A stretch of DNA of 64,000 nt from Leptobrachium leishanense (taxonomy: Eukaryota; Chordata; Amphibia; Anura; Megophryidae): positions 8,556,001-8,620,000 of the forward strand of contig CM019066.1 in the NCBI GenBank assembly GCA_009667805.1. Direction: 5' to 3'. The position numbers were made by a program, and so were the translations under genes. This document shows, one piece after another, positions 10,209-20,527 of this stretch. The notes under the pieces are model-generated. The model searched no databases and was not told the origin of the DNA. It worked only from the letters and a program-made list of their open reading frames with translations. The stretch's first letter is position 1, and every line of letters begins with the position of its first letter.

Positions 10209-11140
10209 GTGAAAAGCAGGAGAATGACTGGAGAATGAAAAATAGCCGATTTGGAAAGTGAGATAAATGGAAGAATTTTTCTGGTTTGGCTATTTTGACC
10301 TAGAATTTTCCATTCTCCAGTCATTCTCCTGAGTTTCACCTTTCTCTGAATAACCCTGTCAGGGTTATTCAGAGAGCGGTGAAGAGCAGGAGAATGACTG
10401 GAGAATGGAAAATTCTAGGTCAAAATAGCCAAACCAGAAAAATTCTCCCATTTAGGCTAGGGTCAGACTAGCGAATTTTTAACGTGCGTTTAGGCGCACT
10501 TAATCACGGCCGCACTAGCAGCAAATGACGGGCAATGACAGCCAATATACAAAGTACGGTCGCACGAAAGTCCGGCTGCGCAACGCAAGTGGAAAATTAA
10601 CACATTTTTTCGAGAAAGCAGAACCGCTAGTACGGACGTACAGAGTGCGCTGCGCCCACTAGCGGTGTGTGTGTGTGATTTGGAGACGTCAGACCCTGCT
10701 CATGTCCGGCCAACATAATGTCCAGACACCCAAAGTTTCCTGGTTTGGATCCGTAAAAAATCACGCACAAAAATGCGCATCGTATGACCGTTTTCGTGCA
10801 ATCCGTGAAAAAATACGGCAATGCGTTCGGACGCACTTTTTGACGGTCGCTGCCAAAAATGCGTTAGTCTGACCCTAGCCTTATCTCACTTTCCAAATCG
10901 GCTATTTGGTCCAGATTGTTCTCTTTTCCTGCCATTCTCCTGGTTTTCACCTTTCTCTGAACAACCCCGAGAGAGAGATGAAAGCCAGGAGAACTGACAG
11001 GAGAAGAGAACAATCTAGACCAAATAGCCAATTTGGAAAGTGAGTTAAATGGGAGAATTTTTCTGGTTTGGCTATTTTGACCTAGAATTTTCACTTCTCC
11101 AGTTATTCTCCTGCTTTTCACCGCTCTCTGAATAACCCTG
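10209..11140. mobile_element. Cluster of three related foldback MITE units
   Basis: Three palindromic units share the termini CAGGGTTATTCAGAGAG and the body GGTGAAAAGCAGGAGAATGA...TCATTCTCCTGCTTTTCACC. Unit 1 is 10209-10358 and lacks its left terminus. Unit 2 begins at 10360 and resumes after the MITE at 10455-10880, ending near 10970. Unit 3 runs from there to 11140. Each unit is nearly self-complementary (AAAATTCTAGGTCAAAATAGCC against its reverse). The terminal GGGTTATTCAGAGA links them to the longer Harbinger-like family at 2635, 20312 and 37801. No coding capacity. Confidence 0.65.
10455..10880. mobile_element. Harbinger-like MITE (GGCTAGGGTCAGAC family), copy 1
   Basis: A 426-bp element with termini GGCTAGGGTCAGACTAGCG and (reverse complement of right end) GGCTAGGGTCAGACTAACGC, flanked by TTA on both sides (10452-10454 and 10881-10883). 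It is CpG-rich relative to its surroundings. Two more copies, 426 and 428 bp, lie at 19525-19950 and 53428-53855, each flanked by TAA or TTA. A 3-bp TWA duplication points to PIF/Harbinger mobilisation. It carries no transposase. Confidence 0.85.
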
Positions 11141-11200
11141 TGAATGTTTAATCCCGAGGTGAAAAATAACATTGCTTTAGATTTTTTTCAAACACCAGTT

Positions 11201-11814
11201 AACCACTTGGCTGCTATGGACGCACTCAGTGTGTCCAGCCAAGTGGTTCTCCTGTGCTATGGACGCGCTGAGCGCGTTTATGCACAGGAGGCAGCAATCT
11301 GCCGGATTCCGGCGTATTTCTGCGCCCCCCGGTGCGGGCTGACATCTTGGATGTCAGCCCAGCACTCCGGGACCCCGGCGGAGCAATTAGATGTCATCGC
11401 GGCGGCGCGATGACATCTAATTCAGGCTCCCCCCCGCATGTGCGGAGGAAGCGCCTGAAAGGGAGGGGGGGAGGTCCTTCGGACCTCTCTCCCTCCCTAT
11501 CGCCGGGGGGCAGAGGGTTAATCCAGGCACCGTTTGGAAGGGCACAGCCTGCCCTTCCAAACGGTGGCTGTGATTAACCCCTGGGGAGCCGGATCACGAA
11601 TCGGCGCTGAAAAGCGCCGGATCGTGATCCTCTTCTGGAGCTGGCCGACATCTTGGATGTCGGCCAAGCCTCCAGGAACTCCCCCTGAGGACTGGCGTCA
11701 TCGTGCATAGCACGATGACGCCAGTCCTGGAGTTAACCCCTAGCTGCCACCAATGGTGGAGATAGGGGTTCCAATGAACCCCCGATCTCCCTATCCGTGG
11801 CAGCTAGGGGTTAA
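11201..11814. repeat. Array of ten perfect or near-perfect hairpins
   Basis: Arms read directly: 11201-11213/11236-11248 (13 bp); 11249-11257/11282-11290 (9 bp, with inner ACGCGC/GCGCGT); 11336-11346/11350-11360 (11 bp, loop TTG); 11386-11400/11407-11421 (15 bp); 11471-11477/11481-11487 (7 bp); 11529-11544/11550-11565 (16 bp); 11591-11599/11622-11630 with inner 11602-11608/11613-11619; 11642-11652/11656-11666 (11 bp, loop TTG); 11688-11706/11710-11728 (19 bp, loop ATA); 11733-11750/11797-11814 (18 bp). All are exact complements. GACATC-TTG-GATGTC recurs in two of them. Confidence 0.9.
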
Positions 11815-12423
11815 TGTTTGATATCGTTGGATCGCCCAGAGCATGGCCTTTCCAAGGATACTAAACATGAGCATGAAAAATTATTTTTTTTAAAAAATAA
11901 AATAAACATATTTAAAAAAAAAATAAAAAATAAAAATAAACAAGTTTTTTGGTTTGTTTTTGTTTTGTTAATGCAGCAATATTTTTCCTATTTCAATTAT
12001 AATGTGAACAATAATACTGCACTAACAATTTTTGTATGCGGTGCGTTTGTTAAAAATAGCGAAATTTTCCCCAAAAAAAAATGTAACAAGACCCCATTTC
12101 TAATTTTTTTAACAAGCGCACCCCATACAAAATATAACCACAAACGATCGCATGTTAAAATGTGAACAAAAACACTTTACACATAATAAATTATTGAAAA
12201 TTTAAATTTTATTGCATTTTTTGTTATAATATACAGACATGACATGACATATACATATAATAATGACATATTATGAATCTGCCAAGTCTGCCGGAATGAA
12301 CGATATATAATATGTCTGGGTCATATATCAAAATATGGCTATAAAACGCGGTTAAACATGATGAGCGAAAGTGGTAAAAATGACCTCAGCACAGAGGTGT
12401 GAAAAGCCTCAGCAGCGAAAGGG
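11203..12423. mobile_element. TTAA-flanked piggyBac-like non-autonomous element with hairpin array
   Basis: Flanked by TTAA at 11199-11202 and 12424-12427. The ends CCACTTGGCTGCTATGG and (right, reversed) CCCTTTCGCTGCTGAGG match at 12 of 17 positions. The left half is GC-rich and built of ten hairpins (11201-11814). The right half is AT-rich with long A and T runs and ends in the block CTGCCGGAATGAACGATAT...GATGAGCGAAAG. Related remnants lie at 20911-21644, 49142-49745 and 57662-58181. The TTAA duplication with C-rich ends is the piggyBac signature; the assignment is by analogy because no transposase is present. Confidence 0.7.
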
Positions 12424-12852
12424 TTAAATGCAGCATATTAGGATGTTTTAGGGAAATTAATTCTCAAATCTCAATCAGAAGCACACACCACCCCACCCCC
12501 TCACTATATTGTACAATGTATCAAACTGATTACCAGACTAAAAACACCTGGTGTTATGCCCATTTGTGAATGGAGGTCATTTAGAGTTGATAATCTTTCC
12601 ACGTACACATTAGTTTTTAATTCAATATCTAATAAACCGTTGCTTATAATATTCTGCAGTAAAGAGTCTCTTTATTTCTAGTTTTTTTAGTATTTTTTTA
12701 AGCATTTTCTATACTTTTTTCAAAATTTCTTTTTTTTTCGAACTCGAACCGAACATGCCCAAAAAGTTCGAAATTCGCAAACTTTCGAACTGCCAAAGTT
12801 CGGGTCGAACTCCGAACCGTCCGAACCCGAACAGCTCATCCCTAGTCTTGAC

Positions 12853-13104
12853 AATTGATTAATAGGAAAGGGTAATAGGTAAAAAGTAAAAGGTAATAAA
12901 GGGAATAAAAGAAGATAATAATCTCATTTTATTTGTGGAGAAATCACCTGCCAATATGGGATAAGTTTACAACACGAACAAGGATTATAGTAGTGTCCAG
13001 TGAAAGCAGGAAGCAAATCCATTAAGTGCTTTTAAGTTTAAGGTCAGTGTCAGATGAGCGCACTAGGTGTGCCCATACTGACGTGGTTTCCAGCGTCCCT
13101 CGCA
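12853..13104. other. No gene seen
   Basis: Short AT-rich spacer between hAT copy Y and a piggyBac-like remnant. No structure recognised. Confidence 0.4.
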
Positions 13105-13491
13105 GAGTTGTGAAAATAATTTTTCATTAATTATACAGTAATGTATACAATGTATTTGTTACTGTAGTAGCCCTATTTGACTGGAAGACACTATCTTCTG
13201 GCCAATAAGTGGTACTGCAGCTGGGACTGCGTGCTGAACTAGCTAGGTATCTGTGTTTTAGGCAAAGAGTCCTAACTGTTCAAACTGTTTTAACACCTCA
13301 GCTGCCATGCCCAAGCTGTGAAAACTTTTGGGGCACATTCTGAAACCCAACTGCAAAGCAAATTCCATTTGCAATAAACAAAATCTTTTTGCATTGCTCC
13401 AGAATTAGACTACATTGAACACATTCAATCACGGCACCGCCAAGAGCTTTTGAAGATCGGGTAAATTCAGCCTTGCTAGTGAACGAGTTAA
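13105..13491. mobile_element. piggyBac-like MITE (TTAACCCCTTCACTACC family), 5' truncated
   Basis: Shares in order the family blocks TTAATTATACAGTAA, CTGTAGTAGCCCTATTTGAC, ATCTTCTGGCCA, AAAACTTTTGGGGCAC and AAATTCCATTTGCAATAAAC. It ends CTAGTGAACGAGTTAA at 13488-13491, corresponding to the GGTAGTGAAGGGGTTAA right terminus of the better copies. The left terminus is missing. Confidence 0.6.
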
Positions 13492-13511
13492 ATGACATGG
13501 CAAGATAACAG

Positions 13512-13516
<5 letters not shown>

Positions 13517-13549
<33 letters not shown>

Positions 13550-13561
13550 TATATATATATG
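13517..13561. repeat. (TA)n microsatellite
   Basis: About 45 bp of alternating TA with one phase slip near 13543. It lies in non-coding sequence; 13562-14164 beyond it shows no gene. Confidence 0.9.
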
Positions 13562-14407
13562 TATAACAAAATGATACATCATGAAACAAAGAAAGAATCG
13601 TTTGAATTTATATCCTTTCCCAATGCAATCATTTTCCAACTAAACCAATTGAAACTAATAAGATATGGGTGTGATTTATTAACACGTTGCTTGACACTTG
13701 ATTAATTTGATAATAATGACTAAGCAACAGTACAATATTCAATAACACAGAGAATGACAATTTATGATTCTCTTCGTTCATTATAACAGATTATAAGAAT
13801 GCAAATTTGGTGAAACACTTGATTGTGCATTCTTGCGCGTCTAACAAGTTTAATTGAAAATTTCTGATCCTTGCCTAAGGATAACTTAACTGTGTATCTT
13901 TGGAAAGCATTATATTTGTTATGTGCCGTGTAGCTTGTATGGTAATGAAAACGTACTTCTTAGCATTACATGGGTGAGTATTTTAACCTTACTCATTAAA
14001 GCATTATAATTGGCTTCTTGCCTAGTTATTTTTTTAAGTATCTGTCAATATTACAATTAGTCATTTGTTTCTCTTTGATCTCTAAAATACTCTGCATGGG
14101 AAATTGCCTATTGATGCATGTCATTCCAGAAATATCATATGTTCCAAATATATTGTTAACATGCTTAACCCCTTCAGTATCAAGGGATTTTAAGAGAAAA
14201 CCACCATCAGTCATACGTGTCTTTTTCCGAAAATCCCTTATATTTAATTTTTAAGTTAAAAAAATATTTGGAACTGTTCCAAATGTATTCCTAACTGTAG
14301 TAGCCTATTTGACAGGCACATATTGCCATCTGCTGGCCAAAAAGAGCTACGGCAACACTAAGCTCTGTTTTATACCATATTTACTGTATTTGATATCGGA
14401 GCATACC

Positions 14408-16017
14408 TGTCAGGATAGAGAGTCACGCAGACAAAACCCAGTTAAGCAAGTAAACCCCTAATCTGAGAGGCTGGTCCTTAGAATGGCCAGTACCAAGCTG
14501 AATAGTGAATACATAGAAGTACTGAACGCACAGGGACTAGAGAGATTACAGAACAAGTACAAAGTCAGAGGTTGTACACAGAATCAGTAGAACATATAAC
14601 CATTAGATATGTATGTTTCATTTTTTTCCGAATCACAATTCGGAAAAAATTAAACTGATTCGTGTTTTGGAAGCACTTCCAAAATAACGAATCAATTTTG
14701 TCTAAAACAGAACGGAAACTAAACGAAACGGTATATAACAAATTGATTTAGTATTTACAAATCAATTTGTTATACCGATTCACTTAAATTTAGCAATGCG
14801 TGTCTGACCAGTGACCGTGGTGCTGAATCTGTTGTATTCAGCACCACAGACCATGGACAGCACCGTGGTGCTGTTTGGTGCGATTCGACTACAATGAAAT
14901 TCCTCATTGAATAGATTAACCGTTACCGCTCTAAGAACGCCGAACAGCACCAAAATGTCAGTGAAATTCCCTGATTTTCGGTGCTTTCCTTCGACAGGTC
15001 TAGACAGGCGAATCCCATAGTTTTCAATGTTAAAAAATTCCCATTTTTTATTAATATTTATTCAACCATTTAAGATTTATATGTGTAGCAAAAAGTCTTT
15101 TTATTTATTGATTTTAGTATTTTTGTGTATTTTTTAGTTGAATATTTTGGATTCCTAATTATATTAAAAAGACAAGGCTTTTTTTCTTTGCCGAAAGCAG
15201 CATTTTTTTCTATCCTTCAGTCTGGCTGCGTTCGACAGGTGCTGTTCTTGGTGCTGAAACCAATTTCAGGACCAAGGACAGGGGGATTTTTTCCTCGGGA
15301 GCCCGTGTTGCTGCTGTCCTTGGTGCTGAAATAGGTTTTAGCACGAAGGACATGTGAATTATTTTTCTCCAGAGCCCGCAGGGTTGCTGTCCTTGGTGCT
15401 GAAACCAATATCAGCACCAAGGACAGAGAGATTACCGTATTTTTAACCCTAATTTTATAACCCTAATCTAACAGTAATTAATTCATCCATTTCACCATTC
15501 TGAAATAACTAATCAAAACAAAATAATGAATCAAAATGAAATAATAAATCTATCCGAAATACAAATGATTAATCTCCCGAAATAACGAATCGATCCGAAA
15601 TACGAATCATGGTAACATAACAAAATGCACCAAAATGTATTAAAAAAACATAACGAATTGATCCGAAATTAAACTAAACGAATTGCTTCATTGTGCACAT
15701 GTCTAATAACCATACAGGGAATAGAGCAAAACCAAAGTCCTTTTACCATAGCCAGTGTCAGTAGACCGAACAAATATAAACCAAACAGGGAAGAGAGTTG
15801 AAATCAGAACAGAGAATCCTTAGCCAGAAGTCAAATCAGGAGAATAAGATCACTGATAAACAGGAAGTCGATGAGGGGCCACTAGAAACCACGACAGGGC
15901 GTAGAGGTCATTTAGTTGCCTCTATTTAAAGCTCTACTAGGTCTCTGACCAGGTGCAGCAGTCCCAGACGCTAGATTGCCAGAATGGCGCCCTCTCTGTC
16001 CAGGAAACCTCACTGCA
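14408..16017. mobile_element. Solo LTR split by a hAT MITE
   Basis: Opens TGTCAGGATAG and ends near CTCACTGCA. The flanking pentamers ATACC/GCACC match at 3 of 5, so the boundaries are approximate. GGCTGGTCCTTAGAATGGCCAG (14470 area) matches the solo LTR at 7134-7716, as does the general plan of a TTTAAA box beside a GC-rich block. Excluding the hAT MITE it is about 500 bp. No gag or pol remains. Confidence 0.5.
14604..15705. mobile_element. hAT MITE (TAGRNATGTGC family), copy 1
   Basis: Begins TAGATATGTATG and ends GTGCACATGTCTA, with a perfect 8-bp duplication ATAACCAT at 14596-14603 and 15706-15713. The interior has repeated CGAAAT/ATTTCG motifs and a set of short inverted repeats of the type GTCCTTGGTGCTGAAA around 15240-15425. 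1102 bp, no coding capacity. Relatives: 18880-20206, 34940-35698, 55746-56135. Confidence 0.85.
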
Positions 16018-16082
16018 GCACCAGCTGGCATGGCAGTGCGTTGAAGATCGAGTATGGTTGATCTTGGTAGTGAAATGGTTAA

Positions 16083-16825
16083 CAGTGCACAGATAATGGA
16101 TACCACCATTACTGAAATCTTGATTTATTTATTTTTTTCTTTTAATATTTTATATAAATTATTGTAACTGTATGGCTACACCTTTATCTAGACATTTGTT
16201 TAGTAAAAGTAAAAAATAACAATAACAATGTAACGCATGACTGGTTGACACAATATCAAGATTAAAGAAAATACAGATTACACCTACAGTAAAACTTGTT
16301 TCTATGTAACTTGCTTTTTGTTTAAAAAAAATCCACAATGATCTCAAGTGAACAATTTTTGTCATTTTAAAAAGCCAACAATGTCCAAGATAAATGGTGT
16401 AAAACATGCACCCTGGCTGAGAACATAATTCCTCCTTTCTATGATGATCTTTAAATGGAACCATAAAGCTACATGAGAAAGGTTATACGAGTTTAATGCC
16501 ACAAGAGAAGCTGTAAAGAAAGCGGAGTCTAATGTTTCCCATGGCAGCGAGTGACAATAACGAATACGTGTTGTTTCTCAAGGAAATTTCAGACTGTTTT
16601 GCCATTGTCTCTAAAATCTGCAAAGGTTACACAATGTAATCTAAATTTAGTCGGGAACAAGCATGAAATTGTTTACCTCAAGAGAGTTATCACCAAAATG
16701 CTGATATTGCAGCAGTAAGTTTGGCCCAAAACAAGGATCTGAGGGTATAGGATGTAATTTAAAGGCTTTAATATGTTTTCTATGCTGAAAAAAATAAGGT
16801 CACCTTTCTCTAAAAATAATGCAAG
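16083..16825. other. No gene seen
   Basis: AT-rich non-coding sequence. The minus-strand frame at 16159-16464 has no domain and starts inside simple sequence. Confidence 0.4.
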
Positions 16826-17303
16826 TTAACCCATTCCCTGCTGTGAATGTGTATATATGATTAGCAGTAGCAGTCACAGCAACCTGAGATTGTGTTAACA
16901 CGACTTGGAGCTATGCTGTACCACTGCAAATGAAATTAGTTTGTTGTAAACAAATTTCACTTGCAGTTGTGCTCTAGAAGGTGCCCCAAAAGTTTCAGTG
17001 CCTCTGGTATAACACCCAAGGTCCTACAACAGTTTTTGAAAGTGAATATCTATGTGTAACATGGAGATAATCACTTGCAGCAACAGAGTCCCCGGTGTAA
17101 TATGTCCTATTGGCCAGCAGATGGCACTATCTGCCTGTAATATGGGACTAGAACATTAATAACAGAATAACTAGAACATTAATAATAGATTGGGACAATT
17201 CCCACTTCATAATTTATGAAGTGTTTTTTTTTTTTCCTTTTCAAAAATCCACTTGTTTCTGGCAGTGGATTCCTGGAATAGCACTTGGTAGTGAAGGAGT
17301 TAA
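16826..17303. mobile_element. piggyBac-like MITE (TTAACCCCTTCACTACC family)
   Basis: TTAA at both ends (16826-16829 and 17300-17303). The right end GGTAGTGAAGGAGTTAA is typical of the family; the left end TTAACCCATTCCCTGCTG is diverged. The internal AGCAGATGGCACTATCTGCC and GTTTGTTGTAAACAAATTTCA blocks are present. 478 bp including flanks. Confidence 0.65.
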
Positions 17304-17318
17304 AGGATGCTCTAGGGT

Positions 17319-17801
17319 TTAGCCCCTTCACTACCGATAGAGATATCTCAAAGTCACCATCCGGTGCCCCGATAGATATTCTCGGTATGCTGAACTGCAG
17401 CCCTAAAGCAAATGAAATTTGTTTGCTGCAAATTAATTTCATTTGCTTTTGGTCTGCAGAAGGTGCCCCCAAAGTTTTAGCCCTGTGGGCATAATGCTCA
17501 GAAAGCTAAAACTGTAAAATCAGCTGCTCAAAGCTCTGAAATGTCGGGCTTTCAGCAGCCGATGCAGGGAGAAATAGAAGAAAACAGACCAGCTGCTCAA
17601 ACCTCTAACTCTATTTGGCAGTAGATGGCGCCAACTACTGGCCAAAAATAGATTATTTACTGCAAGAAATACAATGGGTATAAGCGCAAATATTTCTTAA
17701 CCTATAATTAACTTATAATTAATTAAAAATGATTTTACAAAAAAACACTGGTTCCTGACAATGTTTTTTTTTGGAAAATCACTTGGTAGTGAAGAGGTTA
17801 A
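17319..17801. mobile_element. piggyBac-like MITE (TTAACCCCTTCACTACC family)
   Basis: Left end TTAGCCCCTTCACTACCGAT (one change in the TTAA). The right end CACTTGGTAGTGAAGAGG is followed by TTAA (17798-17801). It shares AAATGAAATTTGTTTGCTGC and AAGTTTTAGCCCTGTGGGCA with its relatives. It starts only 15 bp after the previous copy ends. Confidence 0.7.
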
Positions 17802-18226
17802 AAAGGAAGGGGGAAACAGAGGGATTAAATAGCAATCACTTATGTACTCCCTGCAACGTACCCCCTCCCAACTCTTACAGTGAGAAATAAAATTACCTTG
17901 AATCCAGCACCGGGCTTCCTCAGCATTGGTCTGGATGTGTCAATTTATGGCTTACTCTCAAGCCACAGCTGTCACATGACTGAGAGGGTGGATGGATGAT
18001 GGAGTCCAGTATCCAGCCAATCCAATGGCTCTCTATGATTGCATGGCGAGCCATTGCTTACAGGCAGGAATGAACAGCTGTTTATTCCTGATCTTTTCAG
18101 GAAGTCAGAACAGCAGCATAGATCAGCGCTTGCTGATCTGAGCTTTCTGGGCCAGAAGAATCCCCCACATTTGAAAGGCTGGGAGGGATGAGACACCCAG
18201 GTAAAATGTAATCATAACAAATTCCA

Positions 18227-18681
18227 TTAACCCCTTCTATACCAAGTGATTTTACTAAAAACTATTGTCAGAAACCAATGTTTTTGAAAAATCATTTTAA
18301 ATTAATTATAAAGTAAGAAATATTTGGACATATTCCCAATGTATTTCATACTCTAATAACCTATTTGACCAGTAGATGGGACATCTACTGCTAAATTGAC
18401 TTACAGCTGCAGTTTGAGGTTCCCTGCATCAGCTACTAAATGTCTGATGTTAGGACATTCTTCAGCCGATTTTACAGTTTTAGCTCTTTGGGCATTATGC
18501 CAACAGGGCTAAAACTTTGGGGGCACCTTCTGCAGCCCAAAAGCAAACAAAATTAGTTTACAGCAAACAAACTTCATTTGCTTTTGACCTTCAGAGCTGC
18601 AGATTGAGATATCGAAATATCAGGCACCAGATGGTGCCTTTGAAGCCTGAGATATTGCGATCTCAGTAGTGAAGGGGTTAA
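18227..18681. mobile_element. piggyBac-like MITE (TTAACCCCTTCACTACC family), full length
   Basis: TTAA at 18227-18230 and 18678-18681. Left end AACCCCTTCTATACCAAGTG, right end CTCAGTAGTGAAGGGGTT. The interior contains CAGTTTTAGCTCTTTGGGCA and, 60 bp on, GCAAACAAACTTCATTTGC. At 455 bp it is one of the best-preserved copies. No open frame. 17802-18226 between this and the preceding copy shows no gene. Confidence 0.75.
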
Positions 18682-18879
18682 GTAGTCATAGTGCCTAAAG
18701 TGACCCTTAATGGTAAGACTTTGCTCACAGGGAACGTGTGTGTATTACCCAGAGGACATGAATACACTTGGTCCCAGATAAATGGTTGTCTCCTAGACCT
18801 AGAATGAATTGCATTTTTACTATAGACATATATGACAGTGATGATGTTATTGCTACTAATATTGTTAACAGTTAACCTA

Positions 18880-20206
18880 TAGAGATGTGCGCTTTGTTTC
18901 ATTCAGAAACAAAAATCGGATGAAATTTGCCGATTTGTATTTCGGACACACGTCTGAAATAACGGATCGGATCCGTCCGAAGTGAAACGAAAACGAAACA
19001 GAACAAAATGAATTACAATGAATTGATTTCATTTTTACCCATGAATTTGTTGTACCGTTTCACTTAGATTCAGCACAGCGTCCTTGTCCATTGGCTGTGG
19101 TGCTGAATCTGTTGTATTCAGCACCACAGGCTATGGACAGCGACATGGTGCCAGCAGTGCAGATCAGTGCAGATAGGCGGCAGTGAAAATCCCTATAGAG
19201 AAGTAATGGTTAATTTATTCAGAGAACCCCGAACAGCATCGAAATGTCAGTGAAATGCCCTGATTTCGGTGGTTCGTTCAACAGGTTTAAACAGGTGAAT
19301 CTCATAGATTTCTATTAAATATTTATTGGACCATTTATTCTTTTCACTTGAAGTAAAAAGTCTCTTTATTTACTTGGGATCATTTAGGCATTTTTCAGGA
19401 TTTTTTTTGTGAAATATTTGGATTCCTAATTATTTTAAAATGAGGCTTTTTTTCTTTGCTGAACTCAGCGTTTTTTTTATCTTTCAGTTTGGTTGCATTA
19501 GACAGTGGCTTTGTATGGTGCTAAGGCTAGGGTCAGACTAACGCATTTTTCACGTTGTCTGTGAAAAAGTGCGTTCGAATGAATGGACGCATTTTTTCAC
19601 GGAATACGCGATAGCGGTCATACGATGCGCCTTCTCGCCCGTGATTTTGTACGGATCATCAATAAAACACTTTTTGTGTCTGGACGTTATGTTGGCCGGA
19701 CATTAGCAGCGTCTGATGTCTCCCAATCACGCACACATGCCTCTAGCAGACACAGCGCACTTTGTACGTCCGTACTAGCGGTTTGACGTTCTAGAAAAAA
19801 TGCGTTCCTTTGCCACTTGCGTTGCGCGGACGAACTTTCGTGCGGCCGTACTTCGTGTGTTCCCCGGCATTGGACGTCATTTGCTGCTAGCACGGCCGTG
19901 ATTTTGTGCGTCTAAACGCACGTTAAAACTGCTTTCGTCTGACCCTAGCCTAAAACCTATTCAGCACGATGGACAGCATCCTTTTTTTTTACCCTAATCT
20001 AAGTAATTAATTCATCCATTTCACTTTCCATAATAACTAATAAAAACAAAATAACAAATGTATCCAAAATACAAAATAACAATCGTCCGTAATAACGAAT
20101 CAATCTGAATTACAAATCACGATAACAACGAACGCACCGAAACTAATTAAAAAACTTAACGGATCGATCTGAACCAAAAGATTTTTTCCCGTTGCGCACA
20201 TGTTTG
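18880..20206. mobile_element. hAT MITE (TAGRNATGTGC family), copy 2, split
   Basis: Starts TAGAGATGTGCGC and ends GCGCACATGTTTG, with a perfect 8-bp duplication TTAACCTA at 18872-18879 and 20207-20214. It shares the CGAAATAACGGATCG-type body and the TTCAGCACCACAG...GGACAGC block with copy 1 at 14604. A 426-bp Harbinger-like MITE sits inside at 19525-19950, so its own length is about 900 bp. Confidence 0.85.
19525..19950. mobile_element. Harbinger-like MITE (GGCTAGGGTCAGAC family), copy 2
   Basis: Same length (426 bp) and termini as copy 1 (GGCTAGGGTCAGACTAACGC... to ...GTCTGACCCTAGCC), flanked by TAA at 19522-19524 and 19951-19953. Its host element resumes with AAACCTATTCAGCAC, matching its own continuation elsewhere, which confirms the insertion edges. 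Confidence 0.85.
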
Positions 20207-20527
20207 TTAACCTATTTCCTGGCAATTGAGCTGATTAGTGTGAAATTCAATGTTGTGATTTTTTTTTTATTCCAACCAGATTTTTAAATCCACTAAACAA
20301 ACACTAATTTACAGGGTTATTCAAAGAGATCCGAATGGCTGCCAAAAGGTAGGTGAAAATCAACATTCGATTACCTTTCCATACGGCTATTCAGAGAGCA
20401 GGCAATTCGCCAAATGTTGGCGAATTGCCTGCACATACGGTGCCTGTTCGAGGGCAGTGAAATCCCCATAGAGAAGCAATGCTTCGGCTATTCAGAGAAC
20501 AAAAAACAGCAGTGAAAAGTTGCTAAT

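Larger units (their letters stand above)
9692..12844. mobile_element. hAT non-autonomous composite, copy Y
   Basis: Starts TAGGGATGAGCCGAAC and ends GCTCATCCCTA, with near-perfect 8-bp duplications GTCCTGAC (9684-9691) and GTCTTGAC (12845-12852). The left arm (9692-10200) matches copy X. The right arm (12428-12844) matches the copies at 20528 and 48729 in reverse orientation. There is no transposase. The middle is filled by a foldback cluster (10209-11140), a Harbinger-like MITE inside it (10455-10880), and a TTAA-flanked piggyBac-like element (11203-12423). Its left duplication directly abuts the right duplication of copy X. Confidence 0.85.
14165..16082. mobile_element. piggyBac-like MITE split by a solo LTR
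   Basis: The left part starts at TTAA (14165-14168) with AACCCCTTCAGTATCAAGGG and carries the family's CTGTAGTAGCCTATTTGAC and CCATCTGCTGGCCA blocks. The right part (about 16018-16082) has the CAGCACCAG block and ends GATCTTGGTAGTGAAATGGTTAA (TTAA 16079-16082). Removing the LTR at 14408-16017 restores the block order of an intact relative such as 26249-26681. Confidence 0.65.

Noticed and set aside
11261..11577. Plus-strand frames in the hairpin array
   Set aside because: They result from GC-rich palindromes and have no domain; related copies lack them.
11201..11814. Hairpins as a tRNA or rRNA cluster
   Set aside because: No cloverleaf, anticodon arm or TTC-loop motif; stems are simple and the whole lies within a TTAA-flanked element.
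13298..13639. Minus-strand frame with an isoleucine-tyrosine run
   Set aside because: It crosses a (TA)n microsatellite and a piggyBac-like remnant; not protein-like.
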